The position numbers were made by a program, and so were the translations under genes. Positions 28,033 through 36,426 of a DNA stretch of 64,000 nt are shown here, piece after piece; within the stretch, counting starts at the first letter, position 1; the number at the start of each line of letters is the position of its first letter. The DNA comes from Cupriavidus pinatubonensis (lineage in GTDB: Bacteria > Pseudomonadota > Gammaproteobacteria > Burkholderiales > Burkholderiaceae): assembly GCF_019602855.1 (NCBI RefSeq), contig NZ_CP080766.1:1674001-1738000 (forward strand), read 5' to 3'. Under the pieces are notes generated by a model. The model saw only the letters and a list, made by a program, of their open reading frames with translations. It had not been told where the DNA came from and made no database searches.

Positions 28033-28917
28033 TCACTCCGCGGCCGGCGCCAGGCAATCGGGCAGCTCGTAGAGCGGGAAGCCGTTGAATGGCTCGGAGC
28101 GCTGGTGCGCGGGCAGGGCCCACGTATGCTTGGCGTTGGGGACGCCGCCGTCGACGCGCAGCGTCGAGCCCGTGATGAACGCCGCTGCCGGGGACAGCAG
28201 AAAGGCCACCGCGGCGGAAACTTCCGCCTCCGTGCCAAGCCGCTGCAGCGGCACCTTGCGCGCGAGCTGGCGGATCTTTTCCTGGAACGCGGGCGGATAG
28301 GTGTCGAAGCCGCTGGACGCGATCCAGCCCGGGGCTACAGCATTGACGCGCACGCCCGACGCGGCCCATTCGCACGCGGCGGTTTCCGTGAACGACAACA
28401 TGCCCGCGCGCGCCGCGCCGGAATGTCCCATGCCCGGCATGCCGTTCCACATGTCGGCGATGATGTTGACGATGGCGCCACCGTTGGCTTCCATCCACTG
28501 CGTGTAGCACTCGCGCGCGACCAAGAAGCCGCCGGTCAGGTTGTTGCGCACGACCGCTTCCCAGCCCTTGAGACTGATGTCGCGCAGCGGCGACGGGAAC
28601 TGCCCGCCGGCGTTGTTGAAGAGACCGTCGATACGACCATGCACGGCCAGCACGTTGACGATGGTGTGGCGTACCTGCTCCTCGTCGCGGATGTCGCACA
28701 CGTGCAGCGAAATGCGTTGTGCGGCGCCCGGTTCGGCGGCGTCGATTTCCGCACGGACCTGTTCGAGTTTTTCGATCTTGCGGCCCGCGAGCGCCAGGCT
28801 GGCGCCAAGGCTCGCAAGTTCGTGCGCGGTGCAGCGGCCGATGCCGCTGCCGCCGCCGGTGACCAGTACGGTGCGTCCGGCAAACAGCTCGCGGTGGAAT
28901 ACGGAACGATATTGCAT
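28033..28917 (-). CDS. SDR oxidoreductase, trans-2-enoyl-CoA reductase (PECR) type
   Basis: This is a 294-residue short-chain dehydrogenase. The cofactor loop TGGGSGIG is at 20-27 and NNAGG near 101. Instead of the YxxxK active site the protein reads HSGAARAGM, as in peroxisomal trans-2-enoyl-CoA reductase and the related 2,4-dienoyl-CoA reductases, followed by LSFTETAACEWA and VRVNAVAPGWI. It probably reduces an enoyl- or dienoyl-CoA. It lies between a Bug transporter gene and an acyl-CoA dehydrogenase gene with gaps of 14 and 7 bases, which fits CoA-ester metabolism. Confidence 0.87.
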   Translation of the reverse strand: MQYRSVFHRELFAGRTVLVTGGGSGIGRCTAHELASLGASLALAGRKIEKLEQVRAEIDAAEPGAAQRISLHVCDIRDEEQVRHTIVNVLAVHGRIDGLFNNAGGQFPSPLRDISLKGWEAVVRNNLTGGFLVARECYTQWMEANGGAIVNIIADMWNGMPGMGHSGAARAGMLSFTETAACEWAASGVRVNAVAPGWIASSGFDTYPPAFQEKIRQLARKVPLQRLGTEAEVSAAVAFLLSPAAAFITGSTLRVDGGVPNAKHTWALPAHQRSEPFNGFPLYELPDCLAPAAE

Positions 28918-28931
28918 GCGTGTCTCCGGGT

Positions 28932-29939
28932 TCAGGGATTGGTACTCAGGCCAAGCCGCTTGACCAGTTTGCCCTGGCTCTCATAGCGCTGGCGGGCGAA
29001 CGCGGCGTAGCCGCTGCTGTCGAGGTAGGCCATCTCCTGGTCGAGCTTGTCCAGCATCAGCTGCATGGCTGGCTCGTACAGGGCCTTGCGGAACGCGTCG
29101 TGCAGCACCTGCACGGCTTGTGCGTCCATGCCGCGCGGCCCGGCAATGCCGAACGGCGACGTGGAGACCATGTCGAGTCCCACATCGCGCAGCGTTGGCA
29201 CGGAAGGCCAGCGGCGCGAATGCCCGGCGGTCCACAGCACAAGCCAGCGCGCCTTGCCGCTGTCCACGTACGGCCCGATGCCGCCCGCGGTCACGCCAAG
29301 ATCGATATGTCCGCCCATCATCGCCGCGATGATTTCCGACTCGCCCTTGTACGGCACGTGGTTCAGGCGGATGCCGAGCCTCTGGCTGATTTCCTCCATG
29401 GTCACGTGCATGGTGCTGTTGGTGCCCGTGGTGCCGTAGCTGATCTTGCCGGGATTGCGCCGCGCTTCCTCCACCATGTCCTGCCACGATTTCCACGGCG
29501 CGTCGGCGCGTGTGGCCACGCCAAGCGAATAGCCGGTCAAGTGGATGACATAGGTGAAGTCCTGCATCGGGTCGAACTGCGTCTTCTGCAGATGGGGGAG
29601 GCGGAACACGGGCTCCGGCATGATCGTCAGCGTGTAGCCGTCGGGCTTGGCGCGCGCGACGTAATTGGCGCCGAGCACACCGGCGGCGCCGGGACGGTTC
29701 TCGACCACAACGGGCTGGCCCAGGTGCTTGCTCGCGCCATCGGCGAGCGTACGCACGAGCGTGTCGGTGGCACCGCCGGCCGCGAACGGCACCACCAGTG
29801 TCACCGGCCGCGCCGGGAATCCCGCCGCCCGCGCACGGCCCGCGGCCAGCGTGCCCAGCGGCGCAAGAATGCCGAGCGCCACCAGCGAGAGGCTGGTACG
29901 GCGTCGGTCGTCAATGACTTCAGTTTTCTCAGCCTGCAT
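28932..29939 (-). CDS. Bug-family (tripartite tricarboxylate transporter) substrate-binding protein
   Basis: This 335-residue periplasmic binding protein has an N-terminal DDRRRTSLSLVAL Tat-like signal and cleavage near ARA-AGF (about 39). The Bug fold markers are present: PARPVTLVVPFAAGGATDTL, VVENRPGAAGVLGANYVA, PDGYTLT, YGTTGTNSTMH and HVPYKGESE. Such proteins capture carboxylates; many act without a local TctAB permease, and none is seen here. It is encoded between an NDP-forming acyl-CoA synthetase and an enoyl reductase, so it should deliver the acid that these enzymes activate. Confidence 0.92.
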   Translation of the reverse strand: MQAEKTEVIDDRRRTSLSLVALGILAPLGTLAAGRARAAGFPARPVTLVVPFAAGGATDTLVRTLADGASKHLGQPVVVENRPGAAGVLGANYVARAKPDGYTLTIMPEPVFRLPHLQKTQFDPMQDFTYVIHLTGYSLGVATRADAPWKSWQDMVEEARRNPGKISYGTTGTNSTMHVTMEEISQRLGIRLNHVPYKGESEIIAAMMGGHIDLGVTAGGIGPYVDSGKARWLVLWTAGHSRRWPSVPTLRDVGLDMVSTSPFGIAGPRGMDAQAVQVLHDAFRKALYEPAMQLMLDKLDQEMAYLDSSGYAAFARQRYESQGKLVKRLGLSTNP

Positions 29940-29955
29940 GGTGCGCTCCTCAGGG

Positions 29956-32094
29956 CTATTGCTCGTTCTGGTTCTGAAGGATCAGGGCATCCAGTGCCAC
30001 CGCGCCTTGTCCTTCCTGGCGCACCAGCAGCGGGTTCACTTCCATTTCGCTGAGCCGGTCGCCGAGTGCCATGGCGGCGTCGGAGAGCGCGGCAATCGCG
30101 GCCGCGGCCGCTTCGATGTCGGCAGCGGGTTTGCCGCGGAAGCCGGTCATCAGCCGGTAGCCGCGCAGGCTGGACAGCATCTCGCGCGCCATGGCGCGGT
30201 CCACCGGCAGCAGACGGTGCGCGACGTCGTGGAAGATCTCGGTGAAGATGCCGCCCAGGCCGACCGTCATCGCCGGGCCGAATACGGGATCGCGCGTCAC
30301 GCCGACAATCAGCTCGCAGACGCCGCTGGCCATTTTCTGTACCAGCACGCCGCGTTGCTCGGCTTGAGGCATGGCCTTGACCGCATTGGCCACGACTTCG
30401 CCCGCCGCCGTACGGACTTGCTCCGCATCGACAAGGCCAAGGCGCACGCCGCCTACCTCGGTCTTGTGCGCGATGTCCGGACTCAGCACCTTGACCACTA
30501 CCGGATAGCCGATGCTGTCCGCAGCCATGGCGGCCTCGTCCGGCGTGGCGGCCATGGCCTCGGCGCCAATCGGCACGCCAAAGCCTGCCAGCCACTGTTT
30601 GGCCTGGTATTCATCGGTGGAAGCGGCAGGCAGGTAGCCGGCGGCGCCCGTCGACGCCTGGGCGCGCAGATCCATCCAGTGTGCAGTCGGCGCGGCGGTG
30701 TCAAGCCAGCCCACGTAGGTGCCGAGTGCCTGCGCGGCACGTGCGACGTCCGGGAACAGCGCGACGCCGGCCTCGGCCAGCCGCTGGCGGCTGGTCGGCT
30801 CGCCAGTTGTGGCGACCACGATCAGGCGGTTGGTCTTCGCGGCGACCTCGATCAGTTCGTCGGCGACGCGGTCGAGCAGGTAGGCCGTGGCGTAGATGAA
30901 GATGACATCGGTGCCGTCATCGTCGGCCAGGTTGTCGAGCACCGCATAGGCCAGGCCATTGCGGTTGAAGAGCTGGCCCGTCATGTCGACCGGATTGGCC
31001 ACGCCACCGATCTCCGGCACGGCGGTCTGCAGACGCTGCTGCACCGCCTCCGACAGGCGCGGCACGTCAAGGCCCGCGGCGCTGAGCAGGTCAGCCGACA
31101 GCGCGCCCATGGCGCCCGACACCGATGCCACCACCACGCGGCGCCCAGCGCTGCGCTGTCGGAAGCCGGACAGGTAGGCAAGATCGGTGAGGTGCGCCGG
31201 GTCGCGCGCCTGCATGGCGCCGACCTGCGCGAAGGCGGCGCGGTAGATCGCCTGGTTGCCTGCCAGCACTGCGGTGTGCGATTGCGTGGCGCTGGAGCCG
31301 GCCTCGCTTTCGCCGGCCTTGAGCACGATCAGCGGCTTGCCCGCGGCACGCAGGCGCGCGGCGGCGTCGATGAAGCGCGGACCGTTGCGCAGGCCTTCCA
31401 CATAGCCGACCACGGCGCCGGTCTGCGCGTCATCGGCCAGGTAGTCGAGGTAATCGGCATAGTCGAGACAGGCTTCGTTACCGGTGTTGATGAACTGGTG
31501 GAAGCCCACGTCCATCTGCCGGCCGGTGGCGTAGACGATCGCGCACACATTGCCGCTCTGCGTCAGCAGGCTGACGTGGCCGGGGCCGTCTTGCGGCGGG
31601 TAGGCCCGGAACGTCGTGGCGAACGCGGTGATGGCGCGCGTAGTCAGGTTGGCCAGGCCCATGCAGTTGGGGCCGGCAATGGCCATGCCGGTTTCCCGGG
31701 CAAAGGCGGTCAATTCGGCCTGAAGGGCGATGCCGGCCTCGCCGGCTTCGGCAAAGCCCGAGGCATAGAGGATGGCCGCGCGGATGCCGACTGCGTGGCA
31801 GCGGCGCATCTGCGGCAGTACGTCGTCGGCGCCGAGTGCGAGTACGGCCACATCGGGCGTCTTTGGCAGCGATTCGACATCCGGATAGCACGCCAGCCCG
31901 GCGATTTCCGCGTAGCGCGGATTGACCGGATAGACCGTGCCCCGGTAGCCAAGGCGCTGCAGGTGGTCCAGCGCCACGCCGCCGATACGGCTGGTATCGC
32001 GCGAGGCGCCGATGATGGCAATGGAAGCCGGTTCGAGCAGCTGGGACAGGGCGGCGCGGTCTGTTCGGGGCGCCGTAGCGGTAATGGTCATCAT
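29956..32094 (-). CDS. NDP-forming acyl-CoA synthetase (fused alpha/beta)
   Basis: This 712-residue enzyme of the acetate-CoA ligase (ADP-forming) superfamily activates an acid with ATP and CoA via a phospho-His. The N-terminal CoA-binding domain shows SIAIIGASRD and GTVYPVNPRY; the ligase CoA domain has GPNCMGL and LLTQSGNVC; the phospho-His region is at ATQSHTAVLAG; and the C-terminal ATP-grasp domain has DEYQAKQWLAGFGVPI, GYPVVVKVLSPDIAHKTEVGG and EVNPLLV. ATGs at 32103, 32094 and 32091 compete; 32094 fits the AGGAAGG spacing best. It heads a leftward operon with the Bug protein, the PECR-like SDR and the acyl-CoA dehydrogenase. Confidence 0.9.
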   Translation of the reverse strand: MMTITATAPRTDRAALSQLLEPASIAIIGASRDTSRIGGVALDHLQRLGYRGTVYPVNPRYAEIAGLACYPDVESLPKTPDVAVLALGADDVLPQMRRCHAVGIRAAILYASGFAEAGEAGIALQAELTAFARETGMAIAGPNCMGLANLTTRAITAFATTFRAYPPQDGPGHVSLLTQSGNVCAIVYATGRQMDVGFHQFINTGNEACLDYADYLDYLADDAQTGAVVGYVEGLRNGPRFIDAAARLRAAGKPLIVLKAGESEAGSSATQSHTAVLAGNQAIYRAAFAQVGAMQARDPAHLTDLAYLSGFRQRSAGRRVVVASVSGAMGALSADLLSAAGLDVPRLSEAVQQRLQTAVPEIGGVANPVDMTGQLFNRNGLAYAVLDNLADDDGTDVIFIYATAYLLDRVADELIEVAAKTNRLIVVATTGEPTSRQRLAEAGVALFPDVARAAQALGTYVGWLDTAAPTAHWMDLRAQASTGAAGYLPAASTDEYQAKQWLAGFGVPIGAEAMAATPDEAAMAADSIGYPVVVKVLSPDIAHKTEVGGVRLGLVDAEQVRTAAGEVVANAVKAMPQAEQRGVLVQKMASGVCELIVGVTRDPVFGPAMTVGLGGIFTEIFHDVAHRLLPVDRAMAREMLSSLRGYRLMTGFRGKPAADIEAAAAAIAALSDAAMALGDRLSEMEVNPLLVRQEGQGAVALDALILQNQNEQ

Positions 32095-32273
32095 GATCTC
32101 CATCCTTCCTGTGCCGGAAAGGTGGAGCGATTCAAGCCCATGGCGGCGGGGCGCGGCAAGCAAGGCGCCGCAGACTGTGCACATTGTGAACGGATGCCGT
32201 GTGGCGCCCAGGCGCTTGTTGCGCCGCAATGTGGCTTGGGCGATGCCTTCGCGGGCGCGTGGCGGTGTATCTT

Positions 32274-32292
32274 TAAAGGTATCTGACCTTTA
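32274..32292. promoter_or_regulatory. 7-5-7 inverted repeat, candidate operator
   Basis: TAAAGGT-ATCTG-ACCTTTA is a perfect inverted repeat between the divergent acyl-CoA synthetase and phospholipase-D genes, 47 bases from the latter start. The size suits a GntR- or TetR-type dimer, but no such regulator is encoded next to it. Confidence 0.4.
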
Positions 32293-32338
32293 GGCCGCCC
32301 GGGCAGCCGGTGCTGGGGGGCGCAGCGGAGAGACGCGA

Positions 32339-34147
32339 ATGCACGAGCCCTGCAATGTGAGCGTGTCGTCGGTGACCCGTCATGGCCGCTCACGGCATGC
32401 GTGGCGCGCGGCCTGGCGGCGCGCGGCCTCGCTGGTGACAACGCTGTTTTGCGCCGGTGTGCTGGCGGGTTGCGCGAGCCTGCCAGCGTCGGCCGAACGT
32501 ACGCCTTCGACGGCGCCAACCGATACCAGCGACACGCCACTCGGCAAGGCGCTCGCGCCCAGGCTGGCGCAGCATCCGGGCGATTCGCTGTTCTATCCGC
32601 TATCGTCCGGTCCCGACGCGCTGGCCGCACGACTGGCCATGGCGCGGGCGGCGCAGCGCAGCCTGGACCTGCAGACCTATATTTTCGAGCCTACCGGCAC
32701 CGGCGCTGCCGTGCTCGGCGACATCATCAACGCCGCCGACCGCGGGGTGCGCGTGCGGCTGTTGCTGGATGACATGCATACCGGTGGCCTGGACAAGGTG
32801 CTGGCCGCGATCGACTCGCATCCCAATATCGAGGTCAGGCTGTTCAACCCGTTCGCGAACCGGGGCGCGCGCTGGCTGGAAATGCTGTGGAGCTTCAGCC
32901 GGCTGGACCGCCGCATGCACAACAAGTCGATGACGGTGGACAACCAGATCTCGCTGGTTGGCGGGCGCAATGTGGGCGATGCCTATTTCTCCGCGCGTGC
33001 CGACATGGACTTCAGCGATCTGGACGTGCTTGTCGCGGGACCGGTCGTGCCGCAGGTGTCCGCGGTGTTCGATGCTTACTGGAACGATCCGTCGTCCTAC
33101 CCCGTGGCCGCGCTGATTCCCGAAGGCAAGGATGCGCCCGAAGAAATGCGCGCGTTGCGTAAGCGCCTCGAAGCGCGCGGCGAGCAGGCGCGCGCCAGCC
33201 CCTATGTGCAGGAACTGCTTGATTCGGGTCTGGCGAAAGGTATCGAAAGCGGCCACATGCCCGGCTACACGGGCAAGGCCACCGTGGTGTCGGACAGCGC
33301 GTCCAAGGCTACCGGGAAGACCGAGGGCGATGGCTATGCCACGGTGCGGCTGGAGCACATGATCAGTGCGGCGAAGAACGAAGTGGTGCTGGTATCGCCG
33401 TACTTCGTGCCGGACGATGACGGCGAAGCGTGGCTTGTCGCGCTTGCCCGTCGCGGCATTCACGTGCGCATCCTGACCAATTCGTTCGCGGCCAACGACG
33501 TGAGCGCCGTGCACGCCGGCTACATGCCTCACCGCGAGGCGCTGGTGGCGGCCGGCATCGAACTGTACGAGCTCAAGCCGAGTGCCTACGCGGAACTCGC
33601 CCAGCGCGGCAAGCCGGCCGAATCGGGATCGGGAACGGGCGCGGGAACGCGCGCTGGCGCGGGGACGGGTTCGGGATCGGGGACGGGGACGGGGACGGGG
33701 ACGGGGACGGGGACGGGTTCGGGATCCGGATTGGGCTCGGGGTCCGGGTCGAGAGTGACTTCGGGCTCGAGCTCGGGTTCGCGTTCATGGCTTGCGTCGA
33801 GCCGCGCCAGCCTGCATGCCAAAAACTACATCGTCGACCAGCATCTTGTATTCATCGGTTCGCTCAACATGGATCAGCGTTCGGCCAAGCTGAATACCGA
33901 GATGGGCATCGTCCTGGATAGCGCGCCGCTGGCCCAGCGCATCCTCAAGGGCATGAATGATGGCTTGCTCGACATCGCCTACCGGGTCGAACTGCGTGCG
34001 AACCCGGACGGGAGCTCGCGCCATCTGACGTGGGTCACGCGCGAGAGCGGCCAGTTGAAAACCTACGACAGTGAGCCGGGGATGGGCCCGCTGCAACACC
34101 TTGGCATCGGCTTCCTGCGCGTGCTGCCGATCAAGGAAGAGTTGTAG
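32339..34147 (+). CDS. Phospholipase D family lipoprotein (ClsC-like cardiolipin synthase)
   Basis: This 602-residue protein carries two HKD catalytic motifs: HNKSMTVD (His194, Lys196, Asp201), with GGRN close after, and HAKNYIVD (His493, Lys495, Asp500), with GSLNMDQRS. This pattern and TYIFEPTGTG fit ClsC-type cardiolipin synthases or periplasmic PLD enzymes. A lipobox-like VLAGC places the acylated Cys at 45 after a basic N-terminal extension. Between the two halves lies a (Gly-Ser/Thr) linker of about 50 residues (428-480) encoded by a hexamer repeat; it is absent from ordinary ClsC and should be a flexible, length-variable insert. GGAG precedes the ATG. Confidence 0.88.
   Translation: MHEPCNVSVSSVTRHGRSRHAWRAAWRRAASLVTTLFCAGVLAGCASLPASAERTPSTAPTDTSDTPLGKALAPRLAQHPGDSLFYPLSSGPDALAARLAMARAAQRSLDLQTYIFEPTGTGAAVLGDIINAADRGVRVRLLLDDMHTGGLDKVLAAIDSHPNIEVRLFNPFANRGARWLEMLWSFSRLDRRMHNKSMTVDNQISLVGGRNVGDAYFSARADMDFSDLDVLVAGPVVPQVSAVFDAYWNDPSSYPVAALIPEGKDAPEEMRALRKRLEARGEQARASPYVQELLDSGLAKGIESGHMPGYTGKATVVSDSASKATGKTEGDGYATVRLEHMISAAKNEVVLVSPYFVPDDDGEAWLVALARRGIHVRILTNSFAANDVSAVHAGYMPHREALVAAGIELYELKPSAYAELAQRGKPAESGSGTGAGTRAGAGTGSGSGTGTGTGTGTGTGSGSGLGSGSGSRVTSGSSSGSRSWLASSRASLHAKNYIVDQHLVFIGSLNMDQRSAKLNTEMGIVLDSAPLAQRILKGMNDGLLDIAYRVELRANPDGSSRHLTWVTRESGQLKTYDSEPGMGPLQHLGIGFLRVLPIKEEL
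33661..33726 (+). repeat. Hexamer microsatellite (GGGGAC and variants) inside the PLD gene
   Basis: Six exact GGGGAC units at 33679-33714 are flanked by GGGGAC, GGGTTC and GGGATC variants; degenerate units extend from about 33622 to 33780. Each unit encodes Gly-Thr or Gly-Ser, so copy-number change keeps the frame and alters linker length. Confidence 0.9.
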
Positions 34148-34292
34148 ACGCGCATAAGCGGGAGGCCGTTGCTGCACAGCGTCTTACGTGAATCTCCGAT
34201 CGGCGGTAATGTGCGGGCTGCGCCCCGGAACCCACTGAGGGCCGCCCGCGCTGCCCCGGCAATCGCGCAGCGGCCTGCACGCAAGGAGATCC

Positions 34293-35378
34293 ATGAAAGC
34301 CGCTGTCCTGCATCAACCCAAGTCCCCGCTGGTGATCGAAGACGTTGCCATCGGCAAGCCTGGCCCGCATGAAGTCCTGATCCGGACCGCCGCTGTTGGC
34401 GTGTGCCATTCGGACCTGCATTTCCTGGATGGCGCCTACCCGCATCCGATGCCCGCAGTACTTGGCCACGAAGCCGCCGGCGTGGTGGAGCAGGTCGGCG
34501 AACTGGTGCGCACGGTCAGGCCCGGCGACCACGTGATCACCTGCCTGTCGGCCTATTGCGGCCATTGCGAGCACTGCCTGACCGGCCACCTGTCGTTGTG
34601 CACCGAGCCGGATACGCGCCGAGGCGAAGACGAACCGCCGCGCCTGACGGCGCACCACGGCGGCCCGATGAATCAGTTCATCAACCTGTCCGCGTTTGCC
34701 GAGCAGATGCTCGTACACGAGCATGCGCTGGTTGCGATCCGCCGCGACATGCCGCTTGACCGCGCCGCACTGATTGGTTGCGCCGTGACCACCGGGTTCG
34801 GCGCGGTGGTTCATACCGCGCGCGTGCAGCCCGGCGAAACCGTGGCCGTCATCGGCTGCGGCGGTATCGGATTGGCCACCATCAACGGTGCGGCCATCGC
34901 GGGCGCTGGCCGCATCATCGCTATCGACCGCGTGCCTGGCAAGCTGGAACTGGCGCGACAATTCGGCGCGACCGATGTCGTCCAGGCCGGTGACGATACC
35001 GTCGACGCCGTGCGCGCGCTGACCGGCGGCGGCGTGCACCATGCGTTCGAGGCGATCGGCCTCAAGCAAACTGCCGAGCAGGCCTTCGCGATGCTGCGCC
35101 GCGGCGGCACGGCCACCATCATCGGCATGATTGCACCGGGCGTGAAGATCGAACTCAAGGGCAGCGACTTCCTTGGCGAGAAGAAGATCCAGGGCTCGCT
35201 GATGGGCTCCAACCGCTTTCCGGTGGACATGCCGCGCATGGTGGATTTCTACATGGCGGGACGGCTCAAGCTCGACGAACTGATCTCGCGGCGCCTGCCG
35301 CTCGAAGAGATCAACAGCGCGTTTGATGAACTTAGGCGCGGAGAACTGGCGCGTTCGGTGGTGGTGTTTGGGGACTGA
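34293..35378 (+). CDS. Zinc-dependent alcohol dehydrogenase
   Basis: This 361-residue medium-chain dehydrogenase is of the class III/AdhC-like type. Catalytic zinc ligands are Cys38 and His59 (GHEAAGVVE), the structural zinc site is C89-x2-C92-x2-C95-x7-C103, and the NAD loop GCGGIG is at 188-193. Cys163 (IGCAVTTGFGA) completes the catalytic zinc site. It oxidises a primary alcohol or reduces an aldehyde; HGGPMNQF suggests the aryl/alkyl alcohol group rather than true glutathione-formaldehyde dehydrogenase. AGGAG lies close to the ATG. It appears to be transcribed on its own. Confidence 0.9.
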   Translation: MKAAVLHQPKSPLVIEDVAIGKPGPHEVLIRTAAVGVCHSDLHFLDGAYPHPMPAVLGHEAAGVVEQVGELVRTVRPGDHVITCLSAYCGHCEHCLTGHLSLCTEPDTRRGEDEPPRLTAHHGGPMNQFINLSAFAEQMLVHEHALVAIRRDMPLDRAALIGCAVTTGFGAVVHTARVQPGETVAVIGCGGIGLATINGAAIAGAGRIIAIDRVPGKLELARQFGATDVVQAGDDTVDAVRALTGGGVHHAFEAIGLKQTAEQAFAMLRRGGTATIIGMIAPGVKIELKGSDFLGEKKIQGSLMGSNRFPVDMPRMVDFYMAGRLKLDELISRRLPLEEINSAFDELRRGELARSVVVFGD

Positions 35379-35444
35379 GGAAGTTGCTGGCAGGTTGATC
35401 GGGGCCGCAGCCGCTTGCGGCGCGGCCCTGTCGACTCCACTGGT

Positions 35445-36365
35445 TTACGACCGCATTCGATTCAGTTCATCGATACGCTGTTGGTAGCTGCGCAGCAGGC
35501 AGCCCTTATCGCTGCAAAGATTGCGGGAATCGCGAAGCCATGCGCGCTGATCCGCGCGTAACCGCGCCTTGTTCGCCGATGTCTTCAGTTTCTGCTCATA
35601 GACCATGGCCAGCTTTTTATCGACACGCGTCAGTTCTGCATCCGCGCAAATCAGCTGCGCCTGCGTGGAGACGAGCTTGCTGCAATCGAAACTATGGGCC
35701 AACGCATCCTTCATCTCGGGCTGAATCTCCGCCAGTCCCGGTCTGCATAGACCTTGCAGCGATTTGCAGGCGACATCGCGCCCGACCCATGCCATGTCAC
35801 GCGCCCCATATTCCTTGACGAAGCGATTGATGCCGGCATTGCTGACGCCGCGCTGCATGGCATTCGCCGCGATGATCTCGTTGCAGAGCGAGTCCGAAGC
35901 GTAAGTCTTGCCATCGCGCCGGTAGCAACTGTGAAAGCCGAGCAGCCCGGTGCCAACGACACTGCGTCGTTCTCCTGATGCGAACACAATGGAAGCGCAA
36001 GCGGAAGCGCACCTGGCATTGCTTGGCACGGTCGTGTAGACGCGTACCGTGTCCATGGCATCGATCAGCCGGAAAGCGGCCTCGACATTGCCGCCCGGGC
36101 TGTTCAATGCAAGGATCACGAGTCCTTCTTCATCACGGTCAGCCAATTTGGCTGCGGCGAGGAACTTCTTTGCATCACCTTCCTGAATCTTGCCTTCCCC
36201 GATCAGCATCTTCTTCCTGAGTTGGGGTTGGTAGTAGATGGTGAAGTCCATGGCGGATGCCGTACCGGGAAGCATCAGCACAGTGAGCCAGACGCAGCAA
36301 AGCCACCGGAGGATCAAGCCCGGCGCCGTCGCTTGCGTGGCTGCCGGGCGCGCTCTGTTGTGCAT
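35445..36365 (-). CDS. Exported ClpP-like serine protease domain fused to LprI-like domain
   Basis: This 306-residue protein has a signal peptide or anchor at about 18-38 (ends TASA-MDF). Residues 80-200 resemble a ClpP/SDH-type fold: LALNSPGGNVEAAF (87-100), CASACASIVFASG with candidate nucleophile Ser121, and LGFHSCY with His145. The C-terminal part (225-306) is a Cys-rich LprI/DUF1311 lysozyme-inhibitor-like domain (FDCSK, ICADAELTRVDKKL, LRADQRAWLRDSRNLC). Both domains act outside the cytoplasm, so the product is probably periplasmic. I know each domain separately; the fusion's role is not known to me. Confidence 0.8.
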   Translation of the reverse strand: MHNRARPAATQATAPGLILRWLCCVWLTVLMLPGTASAMDFTIYYQPQLRKKMLIGEGKIQEGDAKKFLAAAKLADRDEEGLVILALNSPGGNVEAAFRLIDAMDTVRVYTTVPSNARCASACASIVFASGERRSVVGTGLLGFHSCYRRDGKTYASDSLCNEIIAANAMQRGVSNAGINRFVKEYGARDMAWVGRDVACKSLQGLCRPGLAEIQPEMKDALAHSFDCSKLVSTQAQLICADAELTRVDKKLAMVYEQKLKTSANKARLRADQRAWLRDSRNLCSDKGCLLRSYQQRIDELNRMRS

Positions 36366-36426
36366 ACGCTTCTCCCGCTGGATGTGAAAAGCATAGCCTC
36401 GGATCTGCGGCCGACTGCGTTGTGCG

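Noticed and set aside
29665..32286. 873-residue plus-strand ORF over the acyl-CoA synthetase gene
   Set aside because: Antisense shadow with low-complexity His/Arg/Gly composition; the opposite strand encodes a complete enzyme.
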